Shown: positions 1-10,851 of the stretch, piece by piece
How the letters are laid out: the number at the start of each line of letters is the position of its first letter
Position numbering within the stretch: position 1 is the stretch's first letter
Assembly: GCF_907164915.1 (NCBI RefSeq)
Contig: NC_061862.1
Coordinates: forward strand, 88,212,846-88,276,845
Length of the DNA stretch: 64,000 nucleotides
DNA from: Impatiens glandulifera
Lineage: Eukaryota; Streptophyta; Magnoliopsida; Ericales; Balsaminaceae
Direction of reading: 5' to 3'
The notes under the pieces: model-generated
What the model was told of the DNA's origin: nothing
The model's database searches: none
The model's input: only the letters and a program-made list of their open reading frames with translations
Program-made: the position numbers and the translations under genes

Positions 1-842
1 TCTCGTAACCTCACACTTACATTTCTATGATCCCTCAGCAAACTAACCACCAATCACAATCAACCTCTAATCTCGTGACTTTATGATTCTTTATTACCAA
101 TATTTTTATCCCTTGACAAGCCAATCACCAATCATAATATTACCGGCCTCTTATTCCTCGGCAAACCAACTACAAATTCAAATCACACTTTCATACATCT
201 CTTATTCCTCGATAACCCAACCACCAATCTTAATCACACTTTCACACACCTCTTATCACTCGACAAACCAACCACCAATCTCAATTGACCTCTAATTTTA
301 TCACCTCACAATAATTTATTACCGGTCTTTTATCCCTTAGCAAACCACACCACACCTCATCTCAATCACACTTTCACAAGTCTCTTATCCCTCGACAAAC
401 CAACCATCAAACTCAATCACAGTTTTACACGCCTCGTCCGTTAGTAAACCAACCACCAATTCCAATAATATTTTCACACGTCTCTTATCCCTCAACAAAC
501 CAACCACCAATCACATTTCTAAACGCCTCTTATTCTTCGGAAAGTCAACCACTAATCTCAATCACAGTTTCACATGCCTCTTATCCTATAACAAACCAAC
601 CACCAATCTCAATCGACCTCTAATCTTGTGACCTCGTTATCATTTATTACTGACCTCTTATCTCTCGACAAATCACATCTCAATCACACTTTCATATGTC
701 TCTTATCCCTAAGAAAACAAACCACCAATCTCAATTAACATTTAACCTCGTCACATCACATTTTGGTCAATAAAATACTTGATTCATATTTTTTAACCAC
801 TCTCAATTGTTACCGACCTATTATCTCTTGACAAACCACATC
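1..842. repeat. minisatellite block, about 51-bp unit (copy 1 of a duplicated segment)
   Basis: Imperfect tandem units built on 'ccaaccaccaatctcaatc' and 'ctcttatccctcgaca', period near 50 bp, low in G on this strand. No credible coding: the short open frames are repeat artefacts. The block continues off the left edge. Bases 1-1105 recur without gaps at 16965-18069. Confidence 0.85.
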
Positions 843-1105
843 CCAATCACACTTGGTTACAGGGTTATAATTATTTTGTTAGGCTGTAAGTTCAAAACAT
901 ACATATAATATTTTTATTTTTATTTTTAATCATTTCAAATTTATGGACGGGTCAACTCACGATCCGACTTAAGTATCTATTTACTCTCACATATATATCC
1001 AAATTAAACACAACTCTCGATCCGACAAACCAAGCAAATTCAAATTAAACATTATTTTATATAGAGAGAGATTAGTTAGTTAAAAATTTGAACTTATATT
1101 GTTAA
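843..1105 (+). repeat. tRNA-like dispersed repeat (SINE-like), degenerate
   Basis: Contains 'ttaggctgtaagttcaaaac', then an A/T-rich stretch, then 'gatccgac...aagtatctatttactc' and 'ctcgatccgacaaacc'. The same order of motifs recurs at 17807-18069, 18070-18540 and 18541-18815, where the start has a clear polymerase III A-box-like sequence. Here the A box is lost. Family assignment is inferred. Confidence 0.5.
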
Positions 1106-1156
1106 TAATGCATAATCATAATAATAATAAAAAATAGGGTTCAATATATATCCATT

Positions 1157-1390
1157 TCGAAATGCTAAGCACTTAGCGAAATGCTAAGCACTTAGCGAAA
1201 TGCTAAGCACTTAGCGAAACGTTAAACACTTAGCGAAATGCTAAGCACTTAGAGAAATGCTATGCACTTAGCGAAATGATAAACACTTAGCGAAATGATA
1301 AGCACTTAGAGAAACACTAAGACTTAGCTAAACGCTAAGCACTTAGCGAAACACTAAGCACTTAGCGAAACGGTAAGTCCTTAGCGAAAC
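1157..1390 (+). repeat. 19-bp tandem array (gctaagcacttagcgaaat)
   Basis: About 12 copies of a 19-bp unit 'cgaaatgctaagcacttag' with point changes (aaacg, agaga variants). The unit is itself partly palindromic (GCTAAG/CTTAGC). A related inverted copy lies at 1856-1886. Nothing coding. Confidence 0.9.
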
Positions 1391-1855
1391 TTCCCTGAAA
1401 CAAAACCCATATGATCCGAGATTATCTGCAAATATCATCATCGACATATATGAACCTATATGAACCAAAAATATGAACCAATATGAACCAAATAAGAACA
1501 TGTTAAATCGAAGGATTTGAAATGAAGATCATGGAAACATGAACATAAATCGAATTAGGTTTGAAATGAATATCTTCTTCGACCTTCAAATCCTTAGAAT
1601 CACCTTACCTGCATGCAAAATAGGTTTAGGGTTTGAAAAAAATGAAGACCGTGTAAATAAAAACAAAAATCGATTTAGGTTAGGGTGAAATAAAGATTAG
1701 GTAAATAAGAACATAAATCTGTATCTTCATAAGGACCGCTGCCTCCGTCGCCATAGCCGCCGCCTCCGTCGCCGTGAAAGAGAGAACAAGAGAAGAGAGA
1801 ATGAAAATGAAAGAAATGAAAAAATTAGAGTATTTATACTAAACCTAATCCAATT

Positions 1856-1886
1856 AGCGAAACGCTAAGTCCCTTAGCGTTTCGCT
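1856..1886. repeat. perfect 14-bp inverted repeat, 3-nt loop
   Basis: AGCGAAACGCTAAG, loop TCC, then its exact reverse complement CTTAGCGTTTCGCT. It uses the same motif as the 19-bp array 500 bp upstream. Confidence 0.9.
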
Positions 1887-1950
1887 ACAAGGGTAATTTC
1901 GTCAAAAAAAAGACCACGAACGCAATAAAAATATATTTTGCCACCAGGTC

Positions 1951-3196
1951 AAATAACCTCATCTTTGAGGTCATTTTGTCAAATTTCTCGTTGGATTTTG
2001 AGTTCATATTTTATTAGAGTTTATATATTGCAATGGGCTTTAAACTTTTATTAGGCTTAGTAGTATTAGTTTATTCTTTTTGACTTTTGATGTACTCTAT
2101 AAATAGAGACATTGCAACTTAGGTTTACTTGGACCATTATTCAATGGAAAATCAATAGAATTGATGACTCTCTGAGGAGGTAAACATTGTTGGTCGAACC
2201 TCGTTATATCTTGTGTTCTCTATTATATTTTATATTTTTATTTCTATATCTTCTTTTATTGTGTGTTTAGATTAAATTTTTTTTAACCGGATATGAGTTT
2301 TTGATACATTCTGAACAAATAACTATGTCCACCACCACAACATAAGCATTACATGACAAGGTAACTATTGTTCTATAGTTTTACATTTGTTAGGACTTTT
2401 GATGTAAAATCTTTATTTATTATAGTCAAAATCCAACACTAAATCTAGGATATTAAGTGAGTGTCTTTACATATAAAGGTGGATTTTAAAATATGTTGAG
2501 TGTCTTTACATATAAAGGTGGATTTTAAAATATGTTTATACTTTTTTTTATTATTTGTCAATAAGAGCTAAAAAAAAATTTGAATTATACATTTTAAACA
2601 ATATATATTTTTATCTAAAATTAAATTTGATAAAAATAAAGGAGGATTATTTTATTAATTAATTAATTTGATTATTAAAAAAATTAAGTAAAGATAATTT
2701 TTTTGCTATTCTAGATCAAAATAACAAAAACAAAAATGACTAAAGTGCAGTTCCTATACTGTTTTCTATAATGAAAAGTTATGCATGTGATGTGATAATA
2801 AATTATTTGTAAGTAATTAAATAACCCAAAAGATCAAACACTCTAAAGGTGAGGCAATATTTCTTTTAAGTGGTGGCAACTAAAATTATTATTATTTGGG
2901 TTTTTTTTTTCAAGTTGTGTCAACTAATTCATTCATTACTCTTATTAATCCTTTTGATGAGGTTAAATTAGAAGACTATATTTTTATTTATCTATATTTA
3001 TATGTGATTACCTAAAATTTTGTAATCGAAAATATCGGTTAAGATATCAATCATACTGAATACTTACCATATACCGTGATTTACCGTTTATATCGAAAAA
3101 AAGACACATACTCTCATCTTATAAAAGTCATAATTGTACCCTCGTAGAAGAGATAGAAGGAGAAATTTGATCAAATGACCTCAAAAGAGGGTTATT
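1951..3196. mobile_element. possible element bounded by a ~38-bp inverted repeat, containing LTR-like sequence
   Basis: Bases 1951-1989 and the reverse complement of 3160-3196 share 'TTTGAGGTCATTT' and 'TCAAATTTCTC' and align with few differences. Between them, 2090-2230 looks like an LTR R region: TATAAATAGAG near 2097, then '...tcgaacctcgttatatct'. A 39-bp direct repeat occurs at 2459-2536. No ORF of note. Whether the inverted repeat defines one element or chance neighbours is unresolved. Confidence 0.35.
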
Positions 3197-3317
3197 CCCA
3201 AAAATAACTTCCATGTCTTCATTTTTTATATTTAACATTTTTTTAAAATTTGAACAGTTTTACCCTTACTATTTTTTTTAATCCTATAACCCCATTCTCA
3301 CTTTTATTTCCCTTTTT

Positions 3318-3545
3318 CTTCCCCCCACGACCGTGACTCTTCCCCAGCCCTCCCCCAGACGCCCACGCCCAAGCCCTAACTCCCCCAACTACACCATCCC
3401 CGACTCCCCCCCGACATTCTCTATAGGAAGACGCGCAACCCCTCGAGCCCCGATGATAGACAAGACGCTTCCAGCCCGACTCCTCGACGATTGCCAAGCC
3501 CCGGACGCTTCCAGCCTGACTCCCCGATGTTCGCCCAACATATCT
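3318..3545. other. C-rich island with open frames on both strands
   Basis: An abrupt GC-rich stretch in AT-rich DNA. Frames are open on + (3333-3548) and - (3243-3497), but both are proline/arginine or glycine biased as expected from composition. It lies upstream of the DUF1985-like relic and could be the old 5'UTR or first exon of that element. No family recognised. Confidence 0.3.
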
Positions 3546-3737
3546 TAGGTTAGTTTGACTACTCGTCCCTTTCTTGCATGTTGAGTATGAAAGGTTTTAG
3601 GGTTTTAAGGTTTTAGTTTAGGTTTTAGGGTATGAAATGCTGAGAATGGTATATAGTTTGAAATGTTGAGAGTGTTTATGAATGTTTTGTGAATATTTGG
3701 TATATGTTTTGCTTATTCTGAATGGTTTGTGAATTTG

Positions 3738-3860
3738 TTTCAATTGCGTGGCCATTGCGTGGCACGCCAACTCAATTGCGTGGCACGCCAACTCAATTGC
3801 GTGGCACACCAACTCAATTGTGTGGCACGCAATTGAATTGCGTGGTATGCAAATGCAATT
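3738..3860 (+). repeat. 21-bp tandem array (caattgcgtggcacgccaact)
   Basis: Four to five decaying copies of a 21-bp unit containing 'caattgcgtggcacgccaac'. It sits just before the splice-acceptor-like 'tttctttgcag' that precedes the DUF1985-like relic. Confidence 0.85.
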
Positions 3861-3921
3861 TTCCTAGTTTTTGTCTGACATTGTGTATTTGATATTAATT
3901 AACCCAACTGTTTCTTTGCAG

Positions 3922-4216
3922 ATGGCACCAACTGAAACCATTATTAATAGTTTTACTGGCCGTGTTTCATGGAAATCCACCGGCCCTAGCTTGACAAAGA
4001 TAAAGGAGAGGTTTACTCACCATGATCTTTTGGATAGGGCTTTGCAGACCCAATTCCATTATCTATTCAAAGCCCCGACATTATTTTTTTTCAGGAACCA
4101 TATTTCATCAGATGCTTATCAGAAAAATCAGCTCAAATTCGAAGGAGATAAGGTTCTTGATCAATGGTGAGGAGGTCTGCTCCCACATCCCATGCCCTAA
4201 TGATAATAAATATTGA
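3922..4216 (+). pseudogene. DUF1985-like N-terminal fragment of a Ulp1-type MULE
   Basis: An ATG at 3922 directly follows a good acceptor (tttctttgcag). The frame gives a helix-like 'KIKERFTHHDLLDRAL' and 'FHYLFKAP', which fits the opening of DUF1985 domains found beside Ulp1 (C48) protease domains in plant Mutator-like elements. At the T-run near 4083-4092 the match jumps by one base into the frame open to 4216, which gives 'FHQMLIRKIS', 'KEIRFLINGEEV', the expected next block. So one indel in a poly-T tract broke the gene. Only the start of the domain remains. Family assignment is from motif memory; the frameshift is inferred from how the two frames complement each other. Confidence 0.55.
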
Positions 4217-4352
4217 TTGTATATCTATTCATAACAAATATTGATTGTATATCTATTCATAACAAAAATTGATTATATAGATAACAAAAATTGATTGTAT
4301 ATCTATTCATAACAAAAATTGATTGTATCTATTCATAACAAAATGTATATCT
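4205..4352 (+). repeat. 28-bp tandem array (attgattgtatatctattca)
   Basis: About five copies of 'aacaaatattgattgtatat' plus 'ctattcat', some shortened. It separates the two oppositely oriented Ulp1-MULE fragments. Confidence 0.85.
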
Positions 4353-4364
4353 ATTCAATTTAGA

Positions 4365-4560
4365 TTACGGGTCTACAATTTGGTGAAATAACCTTACTGC
4401 CCATTTCTTTCTCCAAAAATTCATTTGTTTGGTGACCACATTTGATACATCCAATGAGGTAGTAAGGTATTCCAAATGCATAATAGTAAAAACACCACAG
4501 TCCCCAGTTTTGGTTGTCTTTGGGACTGTTGGGTGTGGTATTATAGAATATGACATCTTC
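4365..4560 (-). pseudogene. Ulp1/C48 cysteine protease C-terminal fragment
   Basis: The minus-strand frame ending at 4365 has GDCGVFTIMHLEYL followed by a 'FWRKKWAVRLF' helix. This is the catalytic-cysteine block and end of plant Ulp1 peptidases; the nucleophile Cys is encoded at 4499-4497. The residues just before it fit better in the neighbouring frame (PKDNQNWG, with the oxyanion-hole Gln), so a frameshift lies at the Gly-Asp junction. The His and Asp of the triad are absent. It belongs with the DUF1985-like fragment by family but lies on the opposite strand only 150 bp away, so the source MULE was rearranged. Confidence 0.7.
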
Positions 4561-4569
4561 TCCAATCTC

Positions 4570-5460
4570 GACCGACCTCTCATCTCGAGACTTTACTTTC
4601 ATTTCGATCAACCAACCCACTCCTCACATATTTTACAATAAACAAACTAACTTACTTATCCTCACTTCGACTGACCAACCATCTCATTCACATTTATCCA
4701 CCCTAACTGGACCTCTCATATCGTGACCTTAAACTTTCACTTTGGTAATTACCAATATCTTTTACCCTCACTTTGGTCCACTAATCTCCATTCGACCTCT
4801 CATTGTATTTCATACTCACTTTGACCAACCAACTAACTTATTCCATATTTTTATCCACCAATCTAAATCGACCTCTCATCTCGAGACTTTAATTTCATTT
4901 TGGTCAAACAACCCATCTCCTCACATATTTTATAATAAACAAACCGACTTACTTATCCTCACTTCGACTGACCATCCACCTCATTTCACATTTATCCACC
5001 CTAATCGGACATCTCATATCGTGACCTTAAACTTTCACTTTGGTACATTACCAATCTATTTTATCTTCACTTTGGCCCACCAATCCCCATTCGACCTCTC
5101 ATTGTGTGGCATACTCACTTCGACTAACCAACCATCTCATTCAATATTTTTATCCACCAATCTCAATTGACCTCTCATTTCGAGACTTTACTTTCACTTC
5201 GATCAACCAACCCACTCCTCACATATTTTATAATAAACAACCCGACTTACTTATCCTTACTTCGACTAACTAACAATCTCATTCCATATTTTTGTCCAAC
5301 TCAAAAGACCTATAATCTCATGAACTTACATTTTCACTTCGGTTAAATCAACAAACTCCAAACCTTCTCAATTTCATCGCATATTTTAACCATCAATATC
5401 ATTTTACATTCAAATATCTTCTCACTTCGATAAACCAATGCTCTTATTTCACATATTAAC
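4570..5460. repeat. ~297-bp tandem repeat, three partial copies
   Basis: The phrase 'gacctctcatctcgagactt' recurs at 4574, 4870 and 5169 (spacing 296 and 299 bp), each time followed by 'ccaacccactcctcacat' and related text. The vocabulary matches the minisatellite at 1-842, so it is probably a higher-order version of the same family. ORFs of 142 and 77 codons here follow the repeat and are not genes. Confidence 0.8.
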
Positions 5461-5466
5461 CATCAA

Positions 5467-5520
5467 GGATTTGAACCATGGTCTCTGTTATGTGGTACGA
5501 ACACTTCAACCACTAGATCA
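5467..5520 (-). repeat. tRNA-derived SINE head
   Basis: On the minus strand, A-box-like TGATCTAGTGG (5520-5510) is followed 33 bp later by a perfect B-box match GGTTCAAATCC (5477-5467). Spacing and text (AGTGGTTGAAG...) fit plant tRNA-derived SINEs. There is no acceptor stem, so it is not a tRNA gene. Confidence 0.5.
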
Positions 5521-5875
5521 TTTAAGATTGTTAATTTATATTTATAATTTTGTGTATGCATATATAATTTATATAAATAACAATTAAAAAAAATACTTAT
5601 ATATATATATGAGAAATTATTGGGAGATGGATTTTTGAGAGGGAATGAGAAATGGAATGACGAAAAAATCTCTCCATTTTCTCTTAACTCATATTTTTTC
5701 ATTTTTCCCAACAATGAGGTGATACCACGTTATTCTCGCTCATTCCCACTTTTAAATTCTCTCCTTATCACCCATCATATATACGGTTAATGTTGATTTT
5801 TTTAATATTGTTTTAAATAAATTTATAATTATTAATTTTATTTATTATTTTTTATTATACTCATACCCATTAAAT

Positions 5876-5985
5876 TATGGTCGAGTTTATGATAAAAATC
5901 TGACCCAAGTATTCATTTTATCACACATAAGTATCCAAATTAACCATGTGCCTTAACCCGACAATCCGAGCACTTTAAATTTAAA
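5876..5985 (+). repeat. fragment of the SINE-like tail repeat
   Basis: Shares 'gacccaagtattcatttta', 'tatccaaattaac' and 'ccgacaatccgagca' with the tail of the repeat at 940-1060 and 18220-18480. Diverged; ends at the poly-T of the LINE relic. Confidence 0.4.
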
Positions 5986-5990
5986 TATTA

Positions 5991-8290
5991 TTTTTTTTTT
6001 GGAAAAATAGCTTAGCGCAATTTTATTAAAAAACTCAAAAGTGGGAGAAATTGTCAAAATTAAATCTAGACAATCTATAGCTTTGATTTAAGGATGATAA
6101 ACAACGACCCTAGAGTATCTAATTAGAAACAAACAAACAAAGATTACAGTAACAAACAACAAAAGCATACAAGACCTACAAATTTAAAATTCTAATTCTA
6201 TTGTGAGCTTCCTCTTTGACTACTCTTACTCTGTTTTATAATCCCAATCTGCATTCCTCAAAACCCAGTATGCATTCTTCAAATTCCAGCGATTATATTT
6301 ACGTCGCATCCTCACATCTAGGCTTGATTATTGGTGATTGAACTGTTGCATATAATGATGTTTGTTTGTGAGCTGTGTTTACATCATTCCCTTGGATTAT
6401 ATTTGCTTTAGTTGAGCCAACACTCATTTGATAAAATAAGTTTTGTTTCAGTATTTTAGAAACTTCACAATTACCTGCGCATTCATTGACTTCAACTTTG
6501 TCTGAGTTATTTCGATCTACTTTCATAGTCTCCTATTCACTTTCCTCCACTATTTTTCTATCACTTTCATCTTCTAATTTTCCATTACTTTCATCCCCTA
6601 ATTCTTCACATTTTTCTTCCTCTAATTCTTCTTTATTTTCATTCTCTAATTATTCTTATTCTTTATCTGATACTTCATCTTCTCTTTCTTCTGACTTTTC
6701 ATCTTCTCATTCCTCTCAATCTTCCACATTTTCATCCTCTACCTCTTCATCTTTAGTTTTATCTATATGCTTCCATTTCTTGATTCTTCAGTTTCATTTT
6801 TCTGGGCTTTCTCATTTTGCTCCTGAACTTTTAGGTTTTCTTTCTGCTCTTAAACTTTCAGGATTTCCTGTTGTTATTCAATTACTTTTGCACATTTATT
6901 ACTGAAATTTTCAAAAGTATTATAGAATGCACATCTATTTGGCCTCAATTCGTATAAAATATCCATGACTGTGGGCTTACATCTTTTGTCAATAACTGTC
7001 ATTTTTGCTAGTAGAGTATTTCTAGGATGCACTTTAATGCTTATTCTAACATATATAATGTGTTCACTTTCTTCCATGATTGGGTCTATATACAATGATT
7101 TTCCCAGGAGACTAGAAAAATGACTAAGTGTTCCTGCATTGTACATATGAGCCGGAATGATCTTTAGTTTGAACCAAATTTGAGCCGTTTCTTTCAGTTT
7201 ATTAAGTAGGTTCATTCATTCCGACCATCTTTCCAGCTTCATGCAGTTTGACCCGACATGAGTATGCCATAACTTCATAATATTCTCCAAATTTGTTCCC
7301 TACTTGAACTTCAGGAAATAAAGATCATTGATATTTGCAGATACCTTTCCAGTCCAATGTGTTCCCTTTACTTTAGCAAGACATCCTTAGTGATCGGGAA
7401 TGTTACATGATTCTTTCCTATGTAATTACCAACAACTACATATTCCCACTCTTTAATGCACTTCTCTTCAACTTTGAGAGATAATTTAAACTCAAAACGA
7501 GATTTGAGAATCTCAACATTTGGTTTAAAATCCCCCAAGTAAATTTTGATTTTGTATTGTACCCGAGTTTCAGCTTTCTGCTAAGTGTTTTTCTTTCAGA
7601 CTTCATTTATTTTCCAACTGGAGTTACTTCTGATAGTGTAAGTCTTGGTTTTTGGGCACTTCATTAGCTCCCGCATTCTTTCTACAAACCAACTAACTAT
7701 CTTATCACATTCTTTCTTTTTGAATAACTTCTAGTCTTGAAAATAGTGAATATTAAGTTGGGCTATGGACTGTTTTGTTTTTTCCTTGCTAAGACAATCT
7801 CTTATTTCTTCGTTTGAAATAACAATTTCGTAATTTGATTATATAGTCCGTAGAAATTAGACCTTTCATTATATTCAACCCTTCATTTTCCATCCTTGTT
7901 GACTTCTGCCTAAACACTTTCTATTTTTTAGTTTTATTCTGAGAATTTTCTATGTTTTCCTTTAGCTCTATTTTAGCATTCTCAGAACTTTATTTCTGCA
8001 CTATTTCAGCCTTCTCATAACTCTGTTTTTGCTCAATTTCAGTCATCGATTTCTTACTTGTATCAATTTTCCTGAAGTCTTTTACTTCTTTCGCTTTATT
8101 ATTGTTCTTTTTCCCCATTGTTGAAGAGTATAACACAATAATAAAGCAAAGTAAATACAGAAACAAGTCAATTCAAAAATCATGAAGATTTAACAACTAA
8201 ATCGTTTCGAAAGGTAACCTTCCGAGAACACCCAAGATTAGAGAACTTACCGACGCTCGCGACTAGGAAATAAGCATCCAGAAAAGCTAT
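5991..8290 (-). mobile_element. truncated LINE (L1-type) relic
   Basis: A T10 tract at 5991-6000 reads as the poly-A tail of a minus-strand element. ORF1 begins near 8118 and ends before about 6300, and there is no endonuclease or reverse-transcriptase ORF2 between ORF1 and the tail, so ORF2 is deleted. The 5' limit near 8290 is approximate; I could not find a clean target-site duplication. Confidence 0.55.
6299..8118 (-). pseudogene. LINE ORF1 (DUF4283 plus zinc-knuckle) pseudogene
   Basis: The start is the ATG at 8118-8116, opening a Lys/Glu-rich N-terminus. About residue 215 onward matches the DUF4283 plan: 'EWEYVVVGNYIGKN', then 'GKVSANINDLYFLKF', 'MKLERWSE', 'IWFKLKIIPAHMYN', 'LGKSLYIDP'. 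A CX2CX4HX4C knuckle follows at about 6930, but its second Cys is Tyr and its His is Asn, so two of four zinc ligands are lost. There are in-frame stops (after EIVQK, YFLKFK and ERWSE) and a frameshift between the VVVG and AKVKG blocks. The tail is Glu/Ser-rich; the Ser-rich ORF on + at 6486-6905 is its antisense shadow. ORF1 proteins of plant L1 elements bind RNA; this copy cannot be functional. Confidence 0.7.
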
Positions 8291-8299
8291 TATTATATA

Positions 8300-9300
8300 T
8301 ATAGATTGAGGAACTTTTATCCGAAAATTTTGTGGAAGCAGTTGGAGAATAAATTTATCTTCTTGAGAACCTTTAGACTTTTAAGTGTTTTTTTTTTTTG
8401 TCGTTTAACATTTTATTTTTCGTTGCTGTTTTTTCATTAATTATTCCTCGTTTTGTTTTGAGTGTTTAGTGATACTCGTTTTATTGTTACTCATTTATAT
8501 CATTTTGGATTTAAAAAAAATATGAGTAGATAATTAACTTCGTGTGTTCAATTTTAAAAAAATATTATAAATCACAATATATTGTTAAATTGTATGAACA
8601 AAATAAAACTATTATAGAAAGGCACACAAAAATTACTTAAGAAAATCAAAAGATAATGCACTATAATTATAAAAATTGCTACGAGAAATTGAATAATATA
8701 TAGTTAATCATGTATCCAAAGTTTTGTAATAACTGTTTTTTTTATAATATATATATATATATATATATATGGAAAACCTAAAATACATTTACAAACACTA
8801 AAAATTAAATGATATATTAGAGAATATTAATAATTTAAGATATGATATTGTTATTTGTTAAGGTAGAAAAATATACTTATTACTAAAATTGATAATAAAA
8901 AAATACGATTATAAATTTTAGCAAAAGGACAATGAAGTGGTTATATAAATTAAAACATTGACTTTATGCTTTGTCCCTTCATCACCACACTATTAACTCA
9001 TTTTTATTTCAAGTTCGAAATAAGACTTCAAAATGGTTAGCCAACCACCAATTCAATCTCACAAGTTACATTATTAACTCTCACTTATTTGGGATAGACA
9101 TTTGCAAGACTCCCTATTTCCTTTACGAGGTAATTAGCATACAACAATTGCAAACTTTCTCTTAGCATTTAAATCTCATTACATGCATTTTGGTTTAATG
9201 TTTTTGTCTTCTTAATTTTTTTTTTTTAATTAGAAATGACATCTTCGTCGATCAATGCTAAGAACTGCTAAGAACGTGGACCGGTTTCTAGTAAGATGTC
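8300..9300. other. AT-rich intergenic DNA with (TA)n at 8745-8770
   Basis: Homopolymer T tracts and a short TA microsatellite. A 64-codon frame at 8971-9165 has no recognised motif; it may be the eroded upstream part of the DC1 relic or chance. Confidence 0.6.
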
Positions 9301-9316
9301 CCGTAAATGTGTCCCG

Positions 9317-9871
9317 TAAATGGTGAACACGAGTTCATGGTGAGAGATGGTGCGACAAGTGAACACTTTTGGTGCGATTTATGTGGCCTAGATAAAATCG
9401 TGAAGAGACACAAATGCAAGTATTGCAATTATAGCTTCTACCACAATTGCTACAATGCAAGGAAGAGATGAAATGCCCCTCGAGACCGGAGGCGTTCATA
9501 AGTACTTGAGTAGAGATGCCCCTAAGTCTTTTTGGTTAGATGGATGCGGAGAAATTGGGGTTATAATCAGATTCAAATGTGAGTCGTGTTATTATAGGCT
9601 CCATGAGAAGTGTTTCCACCTCCAAGAGAGAGAAGTGCAAATCTTTTGCTCGTCTTCCAACCACCACAAACGCAAATTTCACTGGAAAAGTGTTCAAATT
9701 CATTCTCAAACATCCGGGAACTGCCTGAGTCAAGTGTGCTCTCCGTGTGGAAGAGATGTATGTAACTAATTGTGTGAAACTGATTGTTCTTGCAGTTGAA
9801 AAGAAGGTAGGTTGGATGAGGCGAAAATAAAAAAAATGTTGGAGAATGTGGATTTGGCAGACTTGGCCTAA
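9317..9871 (+). pseudogene. DC1 (Cys/His-rich C1-like) domain protein relic
   Basis: From ATG 9337 one frame reads HFWCDLCGLDKIVKRHKCKY, CNYSF and YHNC, a divergent C1 zinc-binding module; it hits a stop at 9469-9471. The next module (DGCGE...CESCYYRLHEKCF) is in the frame open from 9455, so one base was gained or lost near 9455-9470. A third weak Cys cluster (CSPCGRDVC) ends at 9769. Plant DC1 proteins usually carry several such modules and are linked to signalling or stress responses; this one is broken and short. No intron signals were needed to explain the jump, but a small intron cannot be wholly excluded. Confidence 0.65.
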
Positions 9872-10123
9872 CAAATTAAATATTATTTATATAATCAAAA
9901 TCTAGTTTCTTTTCTCATTAATTTATTCATTTCACATACTTGTTAAAAATGTTTCAAAGTTTTCTTTCTTTTTTTCAAAGTTTTTTCTTATTCTTTTCAA
10001 TCGAGTAAAGGGTTTACCATTTATCTAATTGAAGAGGATAAACAATTTGCTGAGAATTTTAATTGATTTTTATTTTATTTTATTTCTTTCTTCAATTTGG
10101 TTCATCAAAATTGTGTATAGTGG

Positions 10124-10125
<2 letters not shown>

Positions 10126-10169
<44 letters not shown>
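10126..10169. repeat. (TA)n microsatellite
   Basis: About 22 uninterrupted TA units in the AT-rich region upstream of the WAT1 gene. From 10170 to 10851 I see only AT-rich DNA with no clear TATA element. Confidence 0.95.
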
Positions 10170-10172
<3 letters not shown>

Positions 10173-10851
10173 TTTTTCATTTGTTTATGATTGGCAAATT
10201 CAAATCATACTAAATTATAATTTTTTTATATTGAATTTAAAATAATAAAAAATTTTAATTTAAATTAGTTATATATATTTCAATGTGAAAAGTTATTCAA
10301 GTTTTAATTTTAAAAAGATATCACAATCTCGAGCAAAATTTTATTTTTGGTTGTTGACGTGAGAATCTAAATTATAATTTAGAATTGTTATGTTTAACTT
10401 TAAATAAGAACATATTACTTTTAGTTTTGTTTTCTTAAAAATATTATACATAAAATATTAATTTAATTTTAAAAGAAATCTTTTATCATTTAACTGATCG
10501 TGAATATAAGATTTAACATTATTTTATGAGAATCTGTTAATTCACGGTAATAATTAATTATTTAACATGAAGATATCAATAATAATTAATTAATTAACAT
10601 GAGAATAATTAAGTATTGAACATGAGAAGAAATCAATTAAAATTTTAATATTACAATAATATAAATTGACAAGTTGAACTTTCTAAATACAACCAAAATA
10701 AATCTAATATTTTTACCTTTGTTAATTCTACCTCAATTCCATTTATCCAATCCTCTATACAAGGGTAAAAAATCATTTTTATTTTTTATTTTTATCTAAT
10801 AGGTTTACCTAATAAATATTTGTACAATAATCAGGTAATTAAAAAGAAATT

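Noticed and set aside
4742..5273. ORFs of 142 and 77 codons
   Set aside because: They track the 297-bp repeat, are rich in His/Pro/Thr/Ser as expected from the base bias, and are not preserved between repeat copies.
5467..5520. A tRNA gene
   Set aside because: A and B boxes are present but there are no acceptor, D or anticodon stems, so it is a SINE head.
6486..6905. 139-codon Ser-rich + strand ORF
   Set aside because: It is antisense to the acidic tail of the LINE ORF1, whose reading frame has real domain matches.
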